A stretch of DNA of 64,000 nucleotides from Chitinophagaceae bacterium (GCA_947380605.1 CANCRO010000001.1:1-64000); one strand, 5' to 3'; positions 20,232 to 30,969 are shown, numbered from the stretch's first letter. Notes: generated by a model not told the origin, from the sequence alone. Translations and numbers: made by a program.

Positions 20232-21692
20232 ATGGCAAATGAAGCAAATAATTTCCCGGAACTGATTTCGCATTGTAAAGAGTATGGATATATTTTCCAA
20301 TCCTCAGAGATATATGATGGCTTAGCCGCTGTATATGACTATGGTCAAATGGGTGCGCAATTAAAAAAGAATATCCGCGACTATTGGTGGAAAAGCATGA
20401 CACAGCTCCATGATAATATTGTTGGCATCGATGCTGCGATCTTTATGCATCCTACCACCTGGAAGGCAAGTGGACACGTTGATAATTTCAGCGACCCGAT
20501 GATCGATAATAAAGATAGCAACAAAAGATATCGAGTAGACCACCTCATTGAAGGATTTGCTGAAGAGCAAAAAATAGCTGGCAATGAAAAACTTGCCGAT
20601 GAAATACTGACTACCATGGACGCCCTGATTGCAGCAAGCGATTATGCAGGGCTAAAAAAATTAATAGAAGACAATAAAATTAAATGTGGCATTAGTAAAA
20701 CTTGCAACTGGACTGAAATTCGCGAGTTTAACTTAATGTTTAATACGCAGATTGGTAGTGTAGCGGGAGAAAGTGATACTATTTATTTAAGACCTGAAAC
20801 TGCTCAAGGAATTTTTGTCAACTTTTTAAACGTACAAAAAACAGGTCGGATGAAAATCCCATTTGGCATTGCCCAAACAGGAAAAGCATTTAGAAATGAA
20901 ATCGTAGCTCGACAATTTATTTTCAGAATGCGCGAATTTGAACAAATGGAAATGCAATTTTTTGTTCGACCTGGAACCCAAATGGAATGGTATAATTTCT
21001 GGAAGACTGAAAGAAAAAAATGGCATGAAAGCCTCGGTATACCTACTGAAAAATTACGTTTCCACGATCATATCAAATTAGCTCACTACGCAGATGCTGC
21101 ACTAGATATTGAATTTGAATTCCCTTTTGGATGGAAGGAATTAGAAGGAATACATAGTCGTACAGATTTTGATTTAACTCAACATCAAACCTATAGTAAA
21201 AAGAAGATTCAATATTTTGATAATGACCTTAACCAGGAAGGAAAACCTTATGGGAATTATATTCCGTATGTAGTAGAAACCTCAGTGGGATTAGACCGGT
21301 TATTTTTAACAATCATTAGCCTTGCTTATGCCAACGAAAAATGGATAAAAGAAGATGGTACAGAAGATAGCCGAGTTGTATTGAGAATACCAGCAAAAAT
21401 AGCTCCTACTAAACTAGCCATTTTACCTTTACTTAAAAAAGATGGACTACCTGAAATAGCAAGAGAATTAATGGATGATTGTAAAGGAAGTTTTATGTGT
21501 TTTTACGAAGAGAAAGATGCTATTGGCAAACGTTATCGTCGTATGGATGCTATTGGAACACCTTTTTGCGTTACCATCGACCACCAAACGAAAGAAGATA
21601 ATACGGTGACCATTCGCTACAGAGATTCCATGACACAGGAAAGAATTTCCTTATCCGAGGTAAAGAAACTGGTACTAGATAAGATTAGTTAG
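20232..21692 (+). CDS. glyS: Glycine--tRNA ligase (dimeric type)
   Basis: 486 aa; class II aaRS motifs; YLRPETAQGIFVNFLNV; IAQTGKAFRNEI; PYVVETSVGLDRLFLTI. Confidence 0.97.
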   Translation: MANEANNFPELISHCKEYGYIFQSSEIYDGLAAVYDYGQMGAQLKKNIRDYWWKSMTQLHDNIVGIDAAIFMHPTTWKASGHVDNFSDPMIDNKDSNKRYRVDHLIEGFAEEQKIAGNEKLADEILTTMDALIAASDYAGLKKLIEDNKIKCGISKTCNWTEIREFNLMFNTQIGSVAGESDTIYLRPETAQGIFVNFLNVQKTGRMKIPFGIAQTGKAFRNEIVARQFIFRMREFEQMEMQFFVRPGTQMEWYNFWKTERKKWHESLGIPTEKLRFHDHIKLAHYADAALDIEFEFPFGWKELEGIHSRTDFDLTQHQTYSKKKIQYFDNDLNQEGKPYGNYIPYVVETSVGLDRLFLTIISLAYANEKWIKEDGTEDSRVVLRIPAKIAPTKLAILPLLKKDGLPEIARELMDDCKGSFMCFYEEKDAIGKRYRRMDAIGTPFCVTIDHQTKEDNTVTIRYRDSMTQERISLSEVKKLVLDKIS

Positions 21693-21693
21693 A

Positions 21694-22086
21694 CTAGCCA
21701 CGATCAATTTCGAAATAAGGTATTTCGTCATGACTTACTAATTCTTTTTGTTGCCAATAAGCAAGTGTTACTACATGGCCATCTGGTGTATGCAACAATC
21801 TCCCAAAAATAGCATTCACAGAATTGAATGTATAGTCTGTTACTCCTACAGTGAAAGTTTCAACTGGAATGGTTGTTGATTCTATCGGCTGACCTCCCTC
21901 TTCTTCACTAGTTGCAACTGCAGGTGCCGCTTTCGGAGGAGGTGAAGGAATTACTACTACCTTAAATTTATTATACTCGAGTAATTTCTTTAAAAAATCA
22001 ACTCTTTCAGTAGATGCATTTTTTTCTACGATAGCACATTTCACTCCGTCCAATTCTTCAAATTCGTGATTTTTATTGATTGCCAT
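21694..22086 (-). CDS. Uncharacterised protein encoded 9 bp after nuoN
   Basis: 130 aa ORF co-directional with nuoN; two apparent blocks joined by a PPPKAAPA...EEEGG linker; no recognised domain. Confidence 0.75.
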   Translation of the reverse strand: MAINKNHEFEELDGVKCAIVEKNASTERVDFLKKLLEYNKFKVVVIPSPPPKAAPAVATSEEEGGQPIESTTIPVETFTVGVTDYTFNSVNAIFGRLLHTPDGHVVTLAYWQQKELVSHDEIPYFEIDRG

Positions 22087-22095
22087 ATACGTTTG

Positions 22096-23499
22096 TTAAA
22101 ATGAAAGTGCAGTAATATAATCATACACCCAACTAAGTAAACCTATCAGAATAATTCCTGCTCCGCAGATGATCATTCCCAATTTAGTAGAATGATCCAG
22201 GTTAATTTTTGGAATTGGTTGATGATTAGTATCCATAAATACTGCGCTAACTATTCGAAGATAATAATAGAGAGAAATAATCATATTGAGTGCTGCTACC
22301 GTAATAAAAAAATAATTTCCTTTAGAAGCACCGGCAGTAATTAAAAATAATTTGCCAAAAAAACCAGCCGTAGGTGGAATACCCGCCAAGGAGAATAATG
22401 ACAAAGCGAGCACCCAACTAATCAATGGATTGGTCTGATATAAACCTTTGTAATCTTCTATTCGTTCTTTGCCTGCAGCCTGAGATATAGCACCTGCCAC
22501 ACCAAAAGCAGCCAAATTTGAAAATACATAAATCAATACAAAATAAACAACAGAAGAAGTTCCCTCCATTGAATGGCTACTTATACCCAACAATATAAAA
22601 CCCACCTGAGCGATAGAAGAAAAGGCAAGGAATCGTTTAATATTTTGCTGCCTCAAAGCAAATAAATTACCTACCACCATTGTAATCACAGATAATAACA
22701 TCACCATATTGTACCATAGGTCATGCATCGGTGCAAATACTTTATATAAAGTAGTGAGTAAAATAAAAGTGATTGCCCCTTTTGAAATTACTGATAAAAA
22801 AGAGGTAACCGCAATAGGCGATCCCTCATAAACATCTGCCGTCCATAAATGAAAAGGAACGATAGAAAGTTTAAATGCAAAAGCAGTAAACAAGAAAACA
22901 AAGGCAAGTATTTGAAGACCGTTTCCATCCAATAAGGCTGGGATTTGATCAAAACTGATCGTACCAGTGGCTCCATAAATCAATGAAATGCCAAACAATA
23001 AAACACCAGAAGATAAAGCAGAGGATAAAATCATTTTCATCGAAGCCTCAGAAGATATTTTTTTATCTAAATCAAAATTTGCCATCGCAGCTACTGGAAT
23101 AGTAGCCAATTCTACTGATAAATAAAACATGAGTAAGTTTCCACTAGAAATCAAAAAGAACATACCCAGTACTGCGGATAAAAGCAAAATAAAAAATTCA
23201 GGTAAGAGTTCACTCTTTTTGAGCCAATCTGAAAATAATAAAGAGATCAGATATATTCCTAAACTAATTATACTTTTTTGAAAGGCTATCAGTCCATTCG
23301 TGGTAAACATTCCACCAAACAAGCTACCGCTCTCAATGAAGAAAAAACCAAAAATAAAATTACCCAATAATAATAGCTGAATAAGAGCCAACAAACGTTC
23401 ATTTGTAATCTCTTTGCCAACTTTTAAAATTAGCACTAAGAACAAAATGAAAGCAAGCGCTAACTCAGCTTTCATTAAAAGTAAAAAGTCGTTCAGCAT
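22096..23499 (-). CDS. nuoN: NADH-quinone oxidoreductase subunit N
   Basis: 467 aa antiporter-like subunit; FHLWTADVYEGSPIAVTSFLSVISKGA. Confidence 0.95.
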   Translation of the reverse strand: MLNDFLLLMKAELALAFILFLVLILKVGKEITNERLLALIQLLLLGNFIFGFFFIESGSLFGGMFTTNGLIAFQKSIISLGIYLISLLFSDWLKKSELLPEFFILLLSAVLGMFFLISSGNLLMFYLSVELATIPVAAMANFDLDKKISSEASMKMILSSALSSGVLLFGISLIYGATGTISFDQIPALLDGNGLQILAFVFLFTAFAFKLSIVPFHLWTADVYEGSPIAVTSFLSVISKGAITFILLTTLYKVFAPMHDLWYNMVMLLSVITMVVGNLFALRQQNIKRFLAFSSIAQVGFILLGISSHSMEGTSSVVYFVLIYVFSNLAAFGVAGAISQAAGKERIEDYKGLYQTNPLISWVLALSLFSLAGIPPTAGFFGKLFLITAGASKGNYFFITVAALNMIISLYYYLRIVSAVFMDTNHQPIPKINLDHSTKLGMIICGAGIILIGLLSWVYDYITALSF

Positions 23500-23572
23500 A
23501 CATTTTCAGATTAGGAATTTGAAATACCATAAAATCCTGTTATTCTCAATTCGGTAAACTCCATTATTATAA

Positions 23573-25051
23573 TTATTTACCAGCAATTTTTTGCATAATT
23601 ATATCTGCAGCTGGTGTTACTAAATCATTCAGCCAAAATGGAGCAATACCAATGGCTATAATTCCTACAATTAAAATTATTGCAGCCAGTTTTTCATTCC
23701 ATCTAGCATCTTGCAATGAAAGATAACGCTCATTCATTGGACCCATTGCTGTTTGACCTATTGCCCTCAAAATATACACCGCAGTTACTACGATTGACAT
23801 ACAAGCTGCAATAGTTGCAACACGATGGAAAGGATCAGGATTTTGCCATGAACCCATAAAGACGGTCATCTCTGCTACAAAACCACTCAATCCAGGTAGA
23901 CCTAAGGAACAAAGCCCAACAATAAATAAAACAGTGGTTATAAATGGCATCACCTTTATCAATCCACCCATTTCATTCACCTCCCTAGTATGTGTACGTT
24001 CATAAATCATTCCGATTACGGCAAAGAAAAGAGCAGTCATTAATCCATGAGAAACCATTTGCATAACGGCGCCAGCGATAGCTGTTTTAGTTAACATACC
24101 AACGCCTAACAATACAAAGCCACAATGGCTAACTGAAGAATACGCATTGATATATTTCAAGTCCTTCTGCATCATCGTAGCAAAGGCTCCATATAAAATT
24201 GCAATCGCCGAAAGAACAATAATTAGGTTGGCATATTCCTTTGCTCCTTCAGGCATTAAATAGGTAGCTACCCTCAAACAGCCATAGCCACCGAGTTTCA
24301 TAGAGATCCCTGCCAAAAACATCGATCCTGCTGTTGGAGCAGATGAGTGTCCATCAGGCACCCAGGTATGGAATGGAAACAATGCAGTAAATACTCCAAA
24401 CCCAACAAATAATAATGGAAAACAAATTTTCTGAACAATTACAGGAATCTGGATTTTTGAAAGTAACAGCAAGTCAAAGGTATTTTCACTGCCACCGAAA
24501 TAAAGTCCTAACAAACCAACTAACACCAATGCTGACCCTCCCATTAACATCAGCGCAAGCTTATTGGCGGCATACTCTTTTTTTCCACTTCCCCATATTC
24601 CTATTAACAAGTACTTTGGAATTACTGCAATCTCAAGAAAGAAAAAAAGAATAAACAGATCTAGAGAGATAAAAAATCCATAAGCACCTAAACTCAAAAG
24701 GATAAGCAATAAATAAAATTCCTTAGTCATTTTTTCTACATTCCAAGAAACTAACACCCCTGCTATTACTACAAATGCAGTTAACAATATCATGGCAACT
24801 GAAATTCCATCCACCCCTAAATGAAAACTGATATGCCAAGAAGGAAACCATTTATATTGAAGTTCAAAAAGCATTTGAGCCTCATTACCCAATGCCCTCT
24901 CTTTCCGAAATGCAAAAAATAAAATTAAGGCTAAAATAAATTGTGCTGACGCACCAATTAAAGCACTCCATTTCACCTGCACACCACTGCGCATCAACAG
25001 AATTACTACTGCAGTAAGCAAGGGAAGTAGTATTAATAAAGTTAAATTCAT
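23573..25051 (-). CDS. nuoM: NADH-quinone oxidoreductase subunit M
   Basis: 492 aa; FHTWVPDGHSSAPTAGSMFLAGISMKLGGYG. Confidence 0.96.
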   Translation of the reverse strand: MNLTLLILLPLLTAVVILLMRSGVQVKWSALIGASAQFILALILFFAFRKERALGNEAQMLFELQYKWFPSWHISFHLGVDGISVAMILLTAFVVIAGVLVSWNVEKMTKEFYLLLILLSLGAYGFFISLDLFILFFFLEIAVIPKYLLIGIWGSGKKEYAANKLALMLMGGSALVLVGLLGLYFGGSENTFDLLLLSKIQIPVIVQKICFPLLFVGFGVFTALFPFHTWVPDGHSSAPTAGSMFLAGISMKLGGYGCLRVATYLMPEGAKEYANLIIVLSAIAILYGAFATMMQKDLKYINAYSSVSHCGFVLLGVGMLTKTAIAGAVMQMVSHGLMTALFFAVIGMIYERTHTREVNEMGGLIKVMPFITTVLFIVGLCSLGLPGLSGFVAEMTVFMGSWQNPDPFHRVATIAACMSIVVTAVYILRAIGQTAMGPMNERYLSLQDARWNEKLAAIILIVGIIAIGIAPFWLNDLVTPAADIIMQKIAGK

Positions 25052-25137
25052 GTAATCGTTTATAAATAAACTGGTTAAACTAATTTTATTCTAGCACTCA
25101 AATTGTATCCATTAAAAAATTAAGTTCTAGCAATTGT

Positions 25138-27117
25138 TTATTTCCAAATGTAAATAAACAAGACTGCAAGCCCAATCACTCCGGCTAAAAAGTAAATCGC
25201 ATATTGCTGAACTTTCCCCGACTGAAATCCTTTTGCTTTTTCAGAAATAAAAAGTGTAAAATTTCCTGTCCCGTTAACTAATCCATTCACCACATTTTTA
25301 TCAAACCAAGCGGCTGGTCTTCCAATTAAATTAAACAATATTTTCTTAGTCACAAATAAATACAATTCATCCACATAAAATTTGTGATAGGCAAGTTTGT
25401 AAAAGCTATTCATTGAATGAGCGATAGAATCAGGCCGATTGTTTTGTTTTTTATACATCCACATTGCAGTAAAAATTCCCACCAAGCCCAACGCTACAGG
25501 AGCAATAGAAAATTGTAAATGAAATACAGACTCTAATACCTTTCCATCAGCACTCACATACTCACCAAATGGAATAAAACCTGCTACAGCAGCTCCTACT
25601 GATAATACTATCAGCGGCAGCATCATTACCAACCCACCTTCGCCATGCGCTTCTCCATGAGCGATATGTTCTTTGTTCCAAAATATAGAAAAATATAAAC
25701 GAAACATATAAAAGGAAGTCAATCCAGAAGTAGCCAATGCAATCCAATAAATAGTTGCATTGTGATGATAGGCAGCTAACAATATTTCCTCCTTACTGAA
25801 GAACCCGGCAAAAGGTGGCACACCAGAAATGGCGAGACAAGCAATTAAAAAAGTAATATGCGTAATCGGTAGATACTTTCTTAAGCCTCCCATGTCTTTC
25901 ATTTCATTACTATGAATAAAATGAATAACTGAACCTGCGCCTAAAAATAATAATGCTTTAAAAAGAGCATGAGTAAACAAATGAAACATTGCTGCAGTAA
26001 AACCTAGTCCACTTTCCCCACCTTGACCAGATACTCCTAAAGAAAACATCATAAAACCTATCTGCGACATAGTTGAATAAGCTAATACTCTTTTGATATC
26101 CGTTTGGGTGCAGGCAATAAGAGCAGCGAATAAAGCAGATATAATTCCAATAATGCTTACCACTGTTAATGCTACCTCCGACATGCTGAAAACAGGGAAT
26201 AATCTGGCTACTAAAAATACTCCAGCCACTACCATCGTCGCCGCATGAATCAACGCTGACACTGGTGAAGGACCTTCCATCGCATCGGGCAGCCATACGT
26301 GCAAGGGGAATAAAGCGCTTTTTCCTGCTCCTCCTATGAACACTAATACGAGTGCCCAAGTGAGCGCAGAAATACCCATAAAAGAAGCTGAAGCAATGGT
26401 TTTAAATTCTGTTGACTCAGTACTAGTTAATTTTTCAATCAGGGTATTAAAATCCAATGTTCCACCATAAAAGGATAATATCAAAATGCCAATTAAAAAT
26501 CCTAGATCAGCAAAACGGGTAATAATAAACGCTTTTTTACATGCAGCCACAGCACTTGGTCGATCATAATAATAGCCGATTAAAAGAAAAGACGATACCC
26601 CCACCAATTCCCAAAAAATATAGAGTTGAAAAATATTGGAAGACATCACCAATCCAAGCATAGAAAAAGTAAATAAGCCTAGAAAAGAATAATAGGTAGG
26701 AAATCTTTCTTCTCCTTTCATGTAGGCTAAACTATACATATGAACCATCAAAGAAATGAAGGTAACTACTACCAACATCATCACCGAAATAGGATCAAGA
26801 AGAATTCCTAAATCAATCGATACGCCTGGAGAAAACTGAAGCCAAGTAAACTGAATAGGAATAATTTTTTGATATACTCCTTCTAATTTACCATACTTGA
26901 AAAAATATCCGTAGGCGGTATGTAACGACAAAAAGGCCGAAGCGGCTAATAGTAAGGTTGCAAAAATGCCTGCAGATTGTTTCAGGAATTTTTTCCCAAA
27001 CAAACCAAGCAAAAGAAAGCCTAGTAAGGGTAGTAAAGGAATCATTACTAACGCCCATCCAAGATCCATTCCTAAAGAAAAAATCCCCAACAATTGTATT
27101 TGTAAAAATTCATTCAT
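25138..27117 (-). CDS. nuoL: NADH-quinone oxidoreductase subunit L
   Basis: 659 aa; FPLHVWLPDAMEGPSPVSALIHAATMVVAGVFLVAR. Confidence 0.97.
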   Translation of the reverse strand: MNEFLQIQLLGIFSLGMDLGWALVMIPLLPLLGFLLLGLFGKKFLKQSAGIFATLLLAASAFLSLHTAYGYFFKYGKLEGVYQKIIPIQFTWLQFSPGVSIDLGILLDPISVMMLVVVTFISLMVHMYSLAYMKGEERFPTYYSFLGLFTFSMLGLVMSSNIFQLYIFWELVGVSSFLLIGYYYDRPSAVAACKKAFIITRFADLGFLIGILILSFYGGTLDFNTLIEKLTSTESTEFKTIASASFMGISALTWALVLVFIGGAGKSALFPLHVWLPDAMEGPSPVSALIHAATMVVAGVFLVARLFPVFSMSEVALTVVSIIGIISALFAALIACTQTDIKRVLAYSTMSQIGFMMFSLGVSGQGGESGLGFTAAMFHLFTHALFKALLFLGAGSVIHFIHSNEMKDMGGLRKYLPITHITFLIACLAISGVPPFAGFFSKEEILLAAYHHNATIYWIALATSGLTSFYMFRLYFSIFWNKEHIAHGEAHGEGGLVMMLPLIVLSVGAAVAGFIPFGEYVSADGKVLESVFHLQFSIAPVALGLVGIFTAMWMYKKQNNRPDSIAHSMNSFYKLAYHKFYVDELYLFVTKKILFNLIGRPAAWFDKNVVNGLVNGTGNFTLFISEKAKGFQSGKVQQYAIYFLAGVIGLAVLFIYIWK

Positions 27118-27165
27118 AATATAATAAATGGTCTTTCTCTTTTAATTTAACAAAAAGGAGAACTT

Positions 27166-27480
27166 TTAAAATTTTAAATCTTCAGCATTTTCAACATCAA
27201 TGGATTGATGGCTTCTGTATAAATTAATGATGATTGCAATAGCAACTGCTGCTTCTGCTGCTGCAATGGCAATAACAAAAATTGAAAAAAATAAACCATC
27301 TAATTTATTTGGCCATACATATTTATTAAATGCAATGAAATTTATATTAACACTGTTTAGTACTAACTCAATACTCATTAACATGGTAATTAAATTTCGG
27401 CGAGTAAGAAAACCGAATACCCCTATAAAAAAAAGGGCAGTACTAATAAATAAAACATGATATAATCCTGGCTCCATCAT
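27166..27480 (-). CDS. nuoK: NADH-quinone oxidoreductase subunit K
   Basis: 104 aa; FLTRRNLITMLMSIELVLNSVNINFIAF. Confidence 0.97.
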   Translation of the reverse strand: MMEPGLYHVLFISTALFFIGVFGFLTRRNLITMLMSIELVLNSVNINFIAFNKYVWPNKLDGLFFSIFVIAIAAAEAAVAIAIIINLYRSHQSIDVENAEDLKF

Positions 27481-27995
27481 ACAGTAGTCGGTTTAGAACG
27501 TAAAGCAATTACAATACAACCAATCATAGCAGCTAATAGTAAAATACTAACTACTTCAAAAGGCAAGGAAAATCCATTCTCTTCTACCCCTAGCATTTGA
27601 TTGCCAATATTTTCCATAGTAGGTAAAATAGGAGTCTCAGAAGTTTTATTAAAGGAGTGCTGAATAATCTGCAACAATGTCAAAGCAAAACCACAAAAAG
27701 CAGCCAATAAAGCGAATAAAACTCTCTTCTTATTTTGCTGAGGCAATAACTCGCCTGCCTGCTGGGTTAAAAATATGGAGAAAATAATCAACACTGTAAT
27801 CCCACCTACATACACTACAATTTGAACGGCTGCTATAAATTCATATTGCATCCAGAAGTATATTCCAGCAATACCAATTAGGGAAAACAATAAAAAAATG
27901 GCTGCCCTAAATATTTGTCGGGTGGTAACCGAAAGAATACCGCTCACCAAGGTAAGTATTGACAGCAGGTAAAAAATAATAGTTGATCCGCTCAT
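27477..27995 (-). CDS. nuoJ: NADH-quinone oxidoreductase subunit J
   Basis: 172 aa; FRAAIFLLFSLIGIAGIYFWMQYEFIAAVQIVVYVGGITVLIIF; 4-bp overlap with nuoK. Confidence 0.95.
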   Translation of the reverse strand: MSGSTIIFYLLSILTLVSGILSVTTRQIFRAAIFLLFSLIGIAGIYFWMQYEFIAAVQIVVYVGGITVLIIFSIFLTQQAGELLPQQNKKRVLFALLAAFCGFALTLLQIIQHSFNKTSETPILPTMENIGNQMLGVEENGFSLPFEVVSILLLAAMIGCIVIALRSKPTTV

Positions 27996-28063
27996 TGAAT
28001 TATTGTTATATAAAATTCTTTTTTAAAAATTTACAATTACTCTGCCCTTTTCTATTCAAAAAA

Positions 28064-28540
28064 TTATTCCACTCCCTCCCTGATTTTCGAATCCGGCTTA
28101 TTTAAAACCTTGGTAAGTTCTGCACGATTAAATACACTATGTTCAAATGTTTGTGCCATCTTGATTGCATCTGTTGGGCAGGCTACCACACATAGATTAC
28201 ACATCGTACAAAGTTCTAAGTGATAAACAAATTTATCTATCGCCTTTTTCTTTTTTCCCTCAGGGGTAATGTCAAATTTGGTAATGATTTTAATCGTTGC
28301 ATTTGGGCAGGCTAATTCACAAGCTGTACAACCTGTGCAAGCATGCTCATTATTATCATCGTGCACCATCACTACTTCTCCTTTAAACCGATCAGGGAAA
28401 ACCAAGGTATCCCTATTATCAGGATATTGCTGAGTAATAATTTCTTTGTGGTGAGAGAAATAGTATAAAGTACGGCGAAGCCCAACAGCCAATGATTGTA
28501 GGCCGCTAAAAACTTCCTTTATATATTTTAAAATAAACAT
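28064..28540 (-). CDS. nuoI: NADH-quinone oxidoreductase subunit I
   Basis: 158 aa; two 4Fe-4S motifs CTGCTACELACP and CTMCNLCVVACP. Confidence 0.96.
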   Translation of the reverse strand: MFILKYIKEVFSGLQSLAVGLRRTLYYFSHHKEIITQQYPDNRDTLVFPDRFKGEVVMVHDDNNEHACTGCTACELACPNATIKIITKFDITPEGKKKKAIDKFVYHLELCTMCNLCVVACPTDAIKMAQTFEHSVFNRAELTKVLNKPDSKIREGVE

Positions 28541-28597
28541 AAATTAATTTCAATTTTTATCTTAGTACTTTACTATGCTTTTGCATTTTCAGGTTTT

Positions 28598-29686
28598 CTA
28601 AAAATGCCAACCCAAAATAGCCATCAGTGTTATTAATAAAATATTAAATATGCTGATAGGTAATAAATATTTCCATTCTAAATCCAATAACTGATCAATA
28701 CGTAATCGGGGGAAAGTCCACCTAAACCACATAATCAAAAATATAAGAAAAAATGTTTTGCCAAAGAACCAGATGCTAGAAGGAATAAAATCCATCACAT
28801 GATTAAAAGCTTGCCAGTGGCCGATATGCAAGGGCATCCAACCTCCGAGAAACAATGTAGCACCGATAGCACACACAATAAACACATTGATATATTCTGC
28901 CAGAAAAAACAATGCGAACTTCATCCCTGAATACTCTGTATGAAAACCTGCAGTAAGTTCTGATTCAGCTTCTGCCAAATCAAAAGGAGCCCGATTAGTT
29001 TCAGCGGTTACAGCGATAATAAAAATAATGAAAGCAATCACAACAGGAATATGTCCTTTAAATATCCACCAGCCATCTGCCTGTGATAGAATAATTTCAT
29101 TTAGATTTAAACTACCTGACAACACCACGATTGACATAATAGATAAGCCAGCTGACAATTCATAACTAACTATTTGGGCGCCACTTCTCATTGCACCCAT
29201 CAAGGAGTATTTATTGTTACTAGCCCAGCCCGCCATCAAAATACTGATCACCATTAATGAAGAGATAGCAGTTACATATAATACACCAATATTAAGATTC
29301 CACAATTGAAAATCACTAGCAAAAGCGATCGGCGCCATTAACAACATAGCCACTATCATCGCAATAAAAGGAGCCAGATTAAATAAAAATTTATCTGCTC
29401 CATCAGGAGTCATTCCTTCTTTTACTAATAATTTCAGTGTATCAGCGAGCGATTGCAACATGCCGCCTGGTCCCACCCTATTGGGTCCTAAACGAATTTG
29501 AATCCACGCCGCCACTCTTCTTTCCATGAGTACTAATACTAGCCCTAACAATGCAAATAGCGTTATCACTGCGATACCGGCTATCACCATTTCGATGACC
29601 ATTGTCCAGGTAGATGAAAAGTGTACACTTAACCAACTATCTATTAGTTTCGATATTTTAGAGAAGCTCCACATTTTATAGTGCAA
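28598..29686 (-). CDS. nuoH: NADH-quinone oxidoreductase subunit H
   Basis: 362 aa; RRVAAWIQIRLGPNRVGPGGMLQSLADTLKLL; AETNRAPFDLAEAESELTAGFHTEYSG. Confidence 0.97.
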   Translation of the reverse strand: MHYKMWSFSKISKLIDSWLSVHFSSTWTMVIEMVIAGIAVITLFALLGLVLVLMERRVAAWIQIRLGPNRVGPGGMLQSLADTLKLLVKEGMTPDGADKFLFNLAPFIAMIVAMLLMAPIAFASDFQLWNLNIGVLYVTAISSLMVISILMAGWASNNKYSLMGAMRSGAQIVSYELSAGLSIMSIVVLSGSLNLNEIILSQADGWWIFKGHIPVVIAFIIFIIAVTAETNRAPFDLAEAESELTAGFHTEYSGMKFALFFLAEYINVFIVCAIGATLFLGGWMPLHIGHWQAFNHVMDFIPSSIWFFGKTFFLIFLIMWFRWTFPRLRIDQLLDLEWKYLLPISIFNILLITLMAILGWHF

Positions 29687-29767
29687 TCATTTTCTTTTTT
29701 ACAATTTATACAAAACCTAAAAATTTCATTTACCTAATCACTGAGCTTGAATGAAAATTATTATTGG

Positions 29768-30883
29768 TTACCGATCAATATCTGGAATCACCAAATCCAA
29801 TGTTCCCATCATTGCCACTAGATCACCTAATTTACTGCCTCTAGCCATGTGATCAAGTGCGGAAAGATTTGAAAATCCAGGAGAACGATATTTTATTCTA
29901 TACGGAGTAGTTCCACCCTCACTCACCATATAAACCCCAAACTCTCCTCTCGCTGTTTCCACACGTTGATAAAACTCACCCTTCGGCAATTTTAGTACTG
30001 CTTTTGTTTTGGCTTGAAAATCACCTTCAGGAATATTATCAATGAGTTGTTCAATAATACTGATTGACTGACTCATCTCTCGAACCCTTACCATATACCT
30101 AGCAAATGAATCACCTCCGGTTTCCAATATTTCTTCAAAATTTAGCGTTTCATATATTTCATAGGGATACAATTTTCTGATGTCACAAGACACTCCGCTT
30201 CCCCTTGCGGTTGGGCCAGTGCAACCAAATGAAATAGCATCAGCAGCCGACAAATTTCCAACTCCCTTCATTCTATTTTGAAAAATAATATTGCCTGTAA
30301 CTAGTTCATTATATTCATTCACCTTAGACTTAAATAAAGCAATAAATTCCTTTACCCTTCTTTGGAAATTTGGATGAATATCTTGCATTACTCCACCAGG
30401 CACCATATAATTCATGGTAAGCCTTGCTCCGCAAGTTTCTTCCATTATATCATTGATAGCTTCTCTTTCCCTAAAGGCATGGAAAAAAGGTGTGAAAGCC
30501 CCCAAATCCATTGCCATAGCTCCCCACCATAGTTCATGAGAGGCAATTCTTGTTAACTCATCCATCAAAACTCTAATTACCTGAGCTCTTGAGGGGACTT
30601 CAATTTGCAAACCCTTTTCTACACAAAGCGCACAAGCATGGTTATTAATATGTGAAGACAAATAATCCATTCTACTCGTTACATAAATAAACTGGCGGTA
30701 AGTTAAGCTCTCACACATTTTTTCTATAGAGCGATGGATATAACCAAGATGTGGTTCTACTTTTTGAATGGTTTCACCATTGATGGTAATTACCAAATGC
30801 AATACACCATGGGTAGCAGGATGCTGTGGACCCACATTAATTATAATATCTCCGGCGGCTGTACTACCAATTTCTTCAACCAT
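29768..30883 (-). CDS. nuoD: NADH-quinone oxidoreductase subunit D
   Basis: 371 aa; VGPQHPATHGVLHLVITINGE; LGYIHRSIEKMCES. Confidence 0.97.
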   Translation of the reverse strand: MVEEIGSTAAGDIIINVGPQHPATHGVLHLVITINGETIQKVEPHLGYIHRSIEKMCESLTYRQFIYVTSRMDYLSSHINNHACALCVEKGLQIEVPSRAQVIRVLMDELTRIASHELWWGAMAMDLGAFTPFFHAFREREAINDIMEETCGARLTMNYMVPGGVMQDIHPNFQRRVKEFIALFKSKVNEYNELVTGNIIFQNRMKGVGNLSAADAISFGCTGPTARGSGVSCDIRKLYPYEIYETLNFEEILETGGDSFARYMVRVREMSQSISIIEQLIDNIPEGDFQAKTKAVLKLPKGEFYQRVETARGEFGVYMVSEGGTTPYRIKYRSPGFSNLSALDHMARGSKLGDLVAMMGTLDLVIPDIDR

Positions 30884-30969
30884 ATTTTTTACTTAATAAC
30901 AACGAGAACATTTTGTTATAAAATATTATTTTAATCAATCGAATTTCTTTGTTTCGATTTATAAATCAA

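Noticed and set aside
25958-26359. 133-aa ORF on the same strand as nuoL in another frame
   Set aside because: Out-of-frame translation of a conserved nuoL region, composition not protein-like
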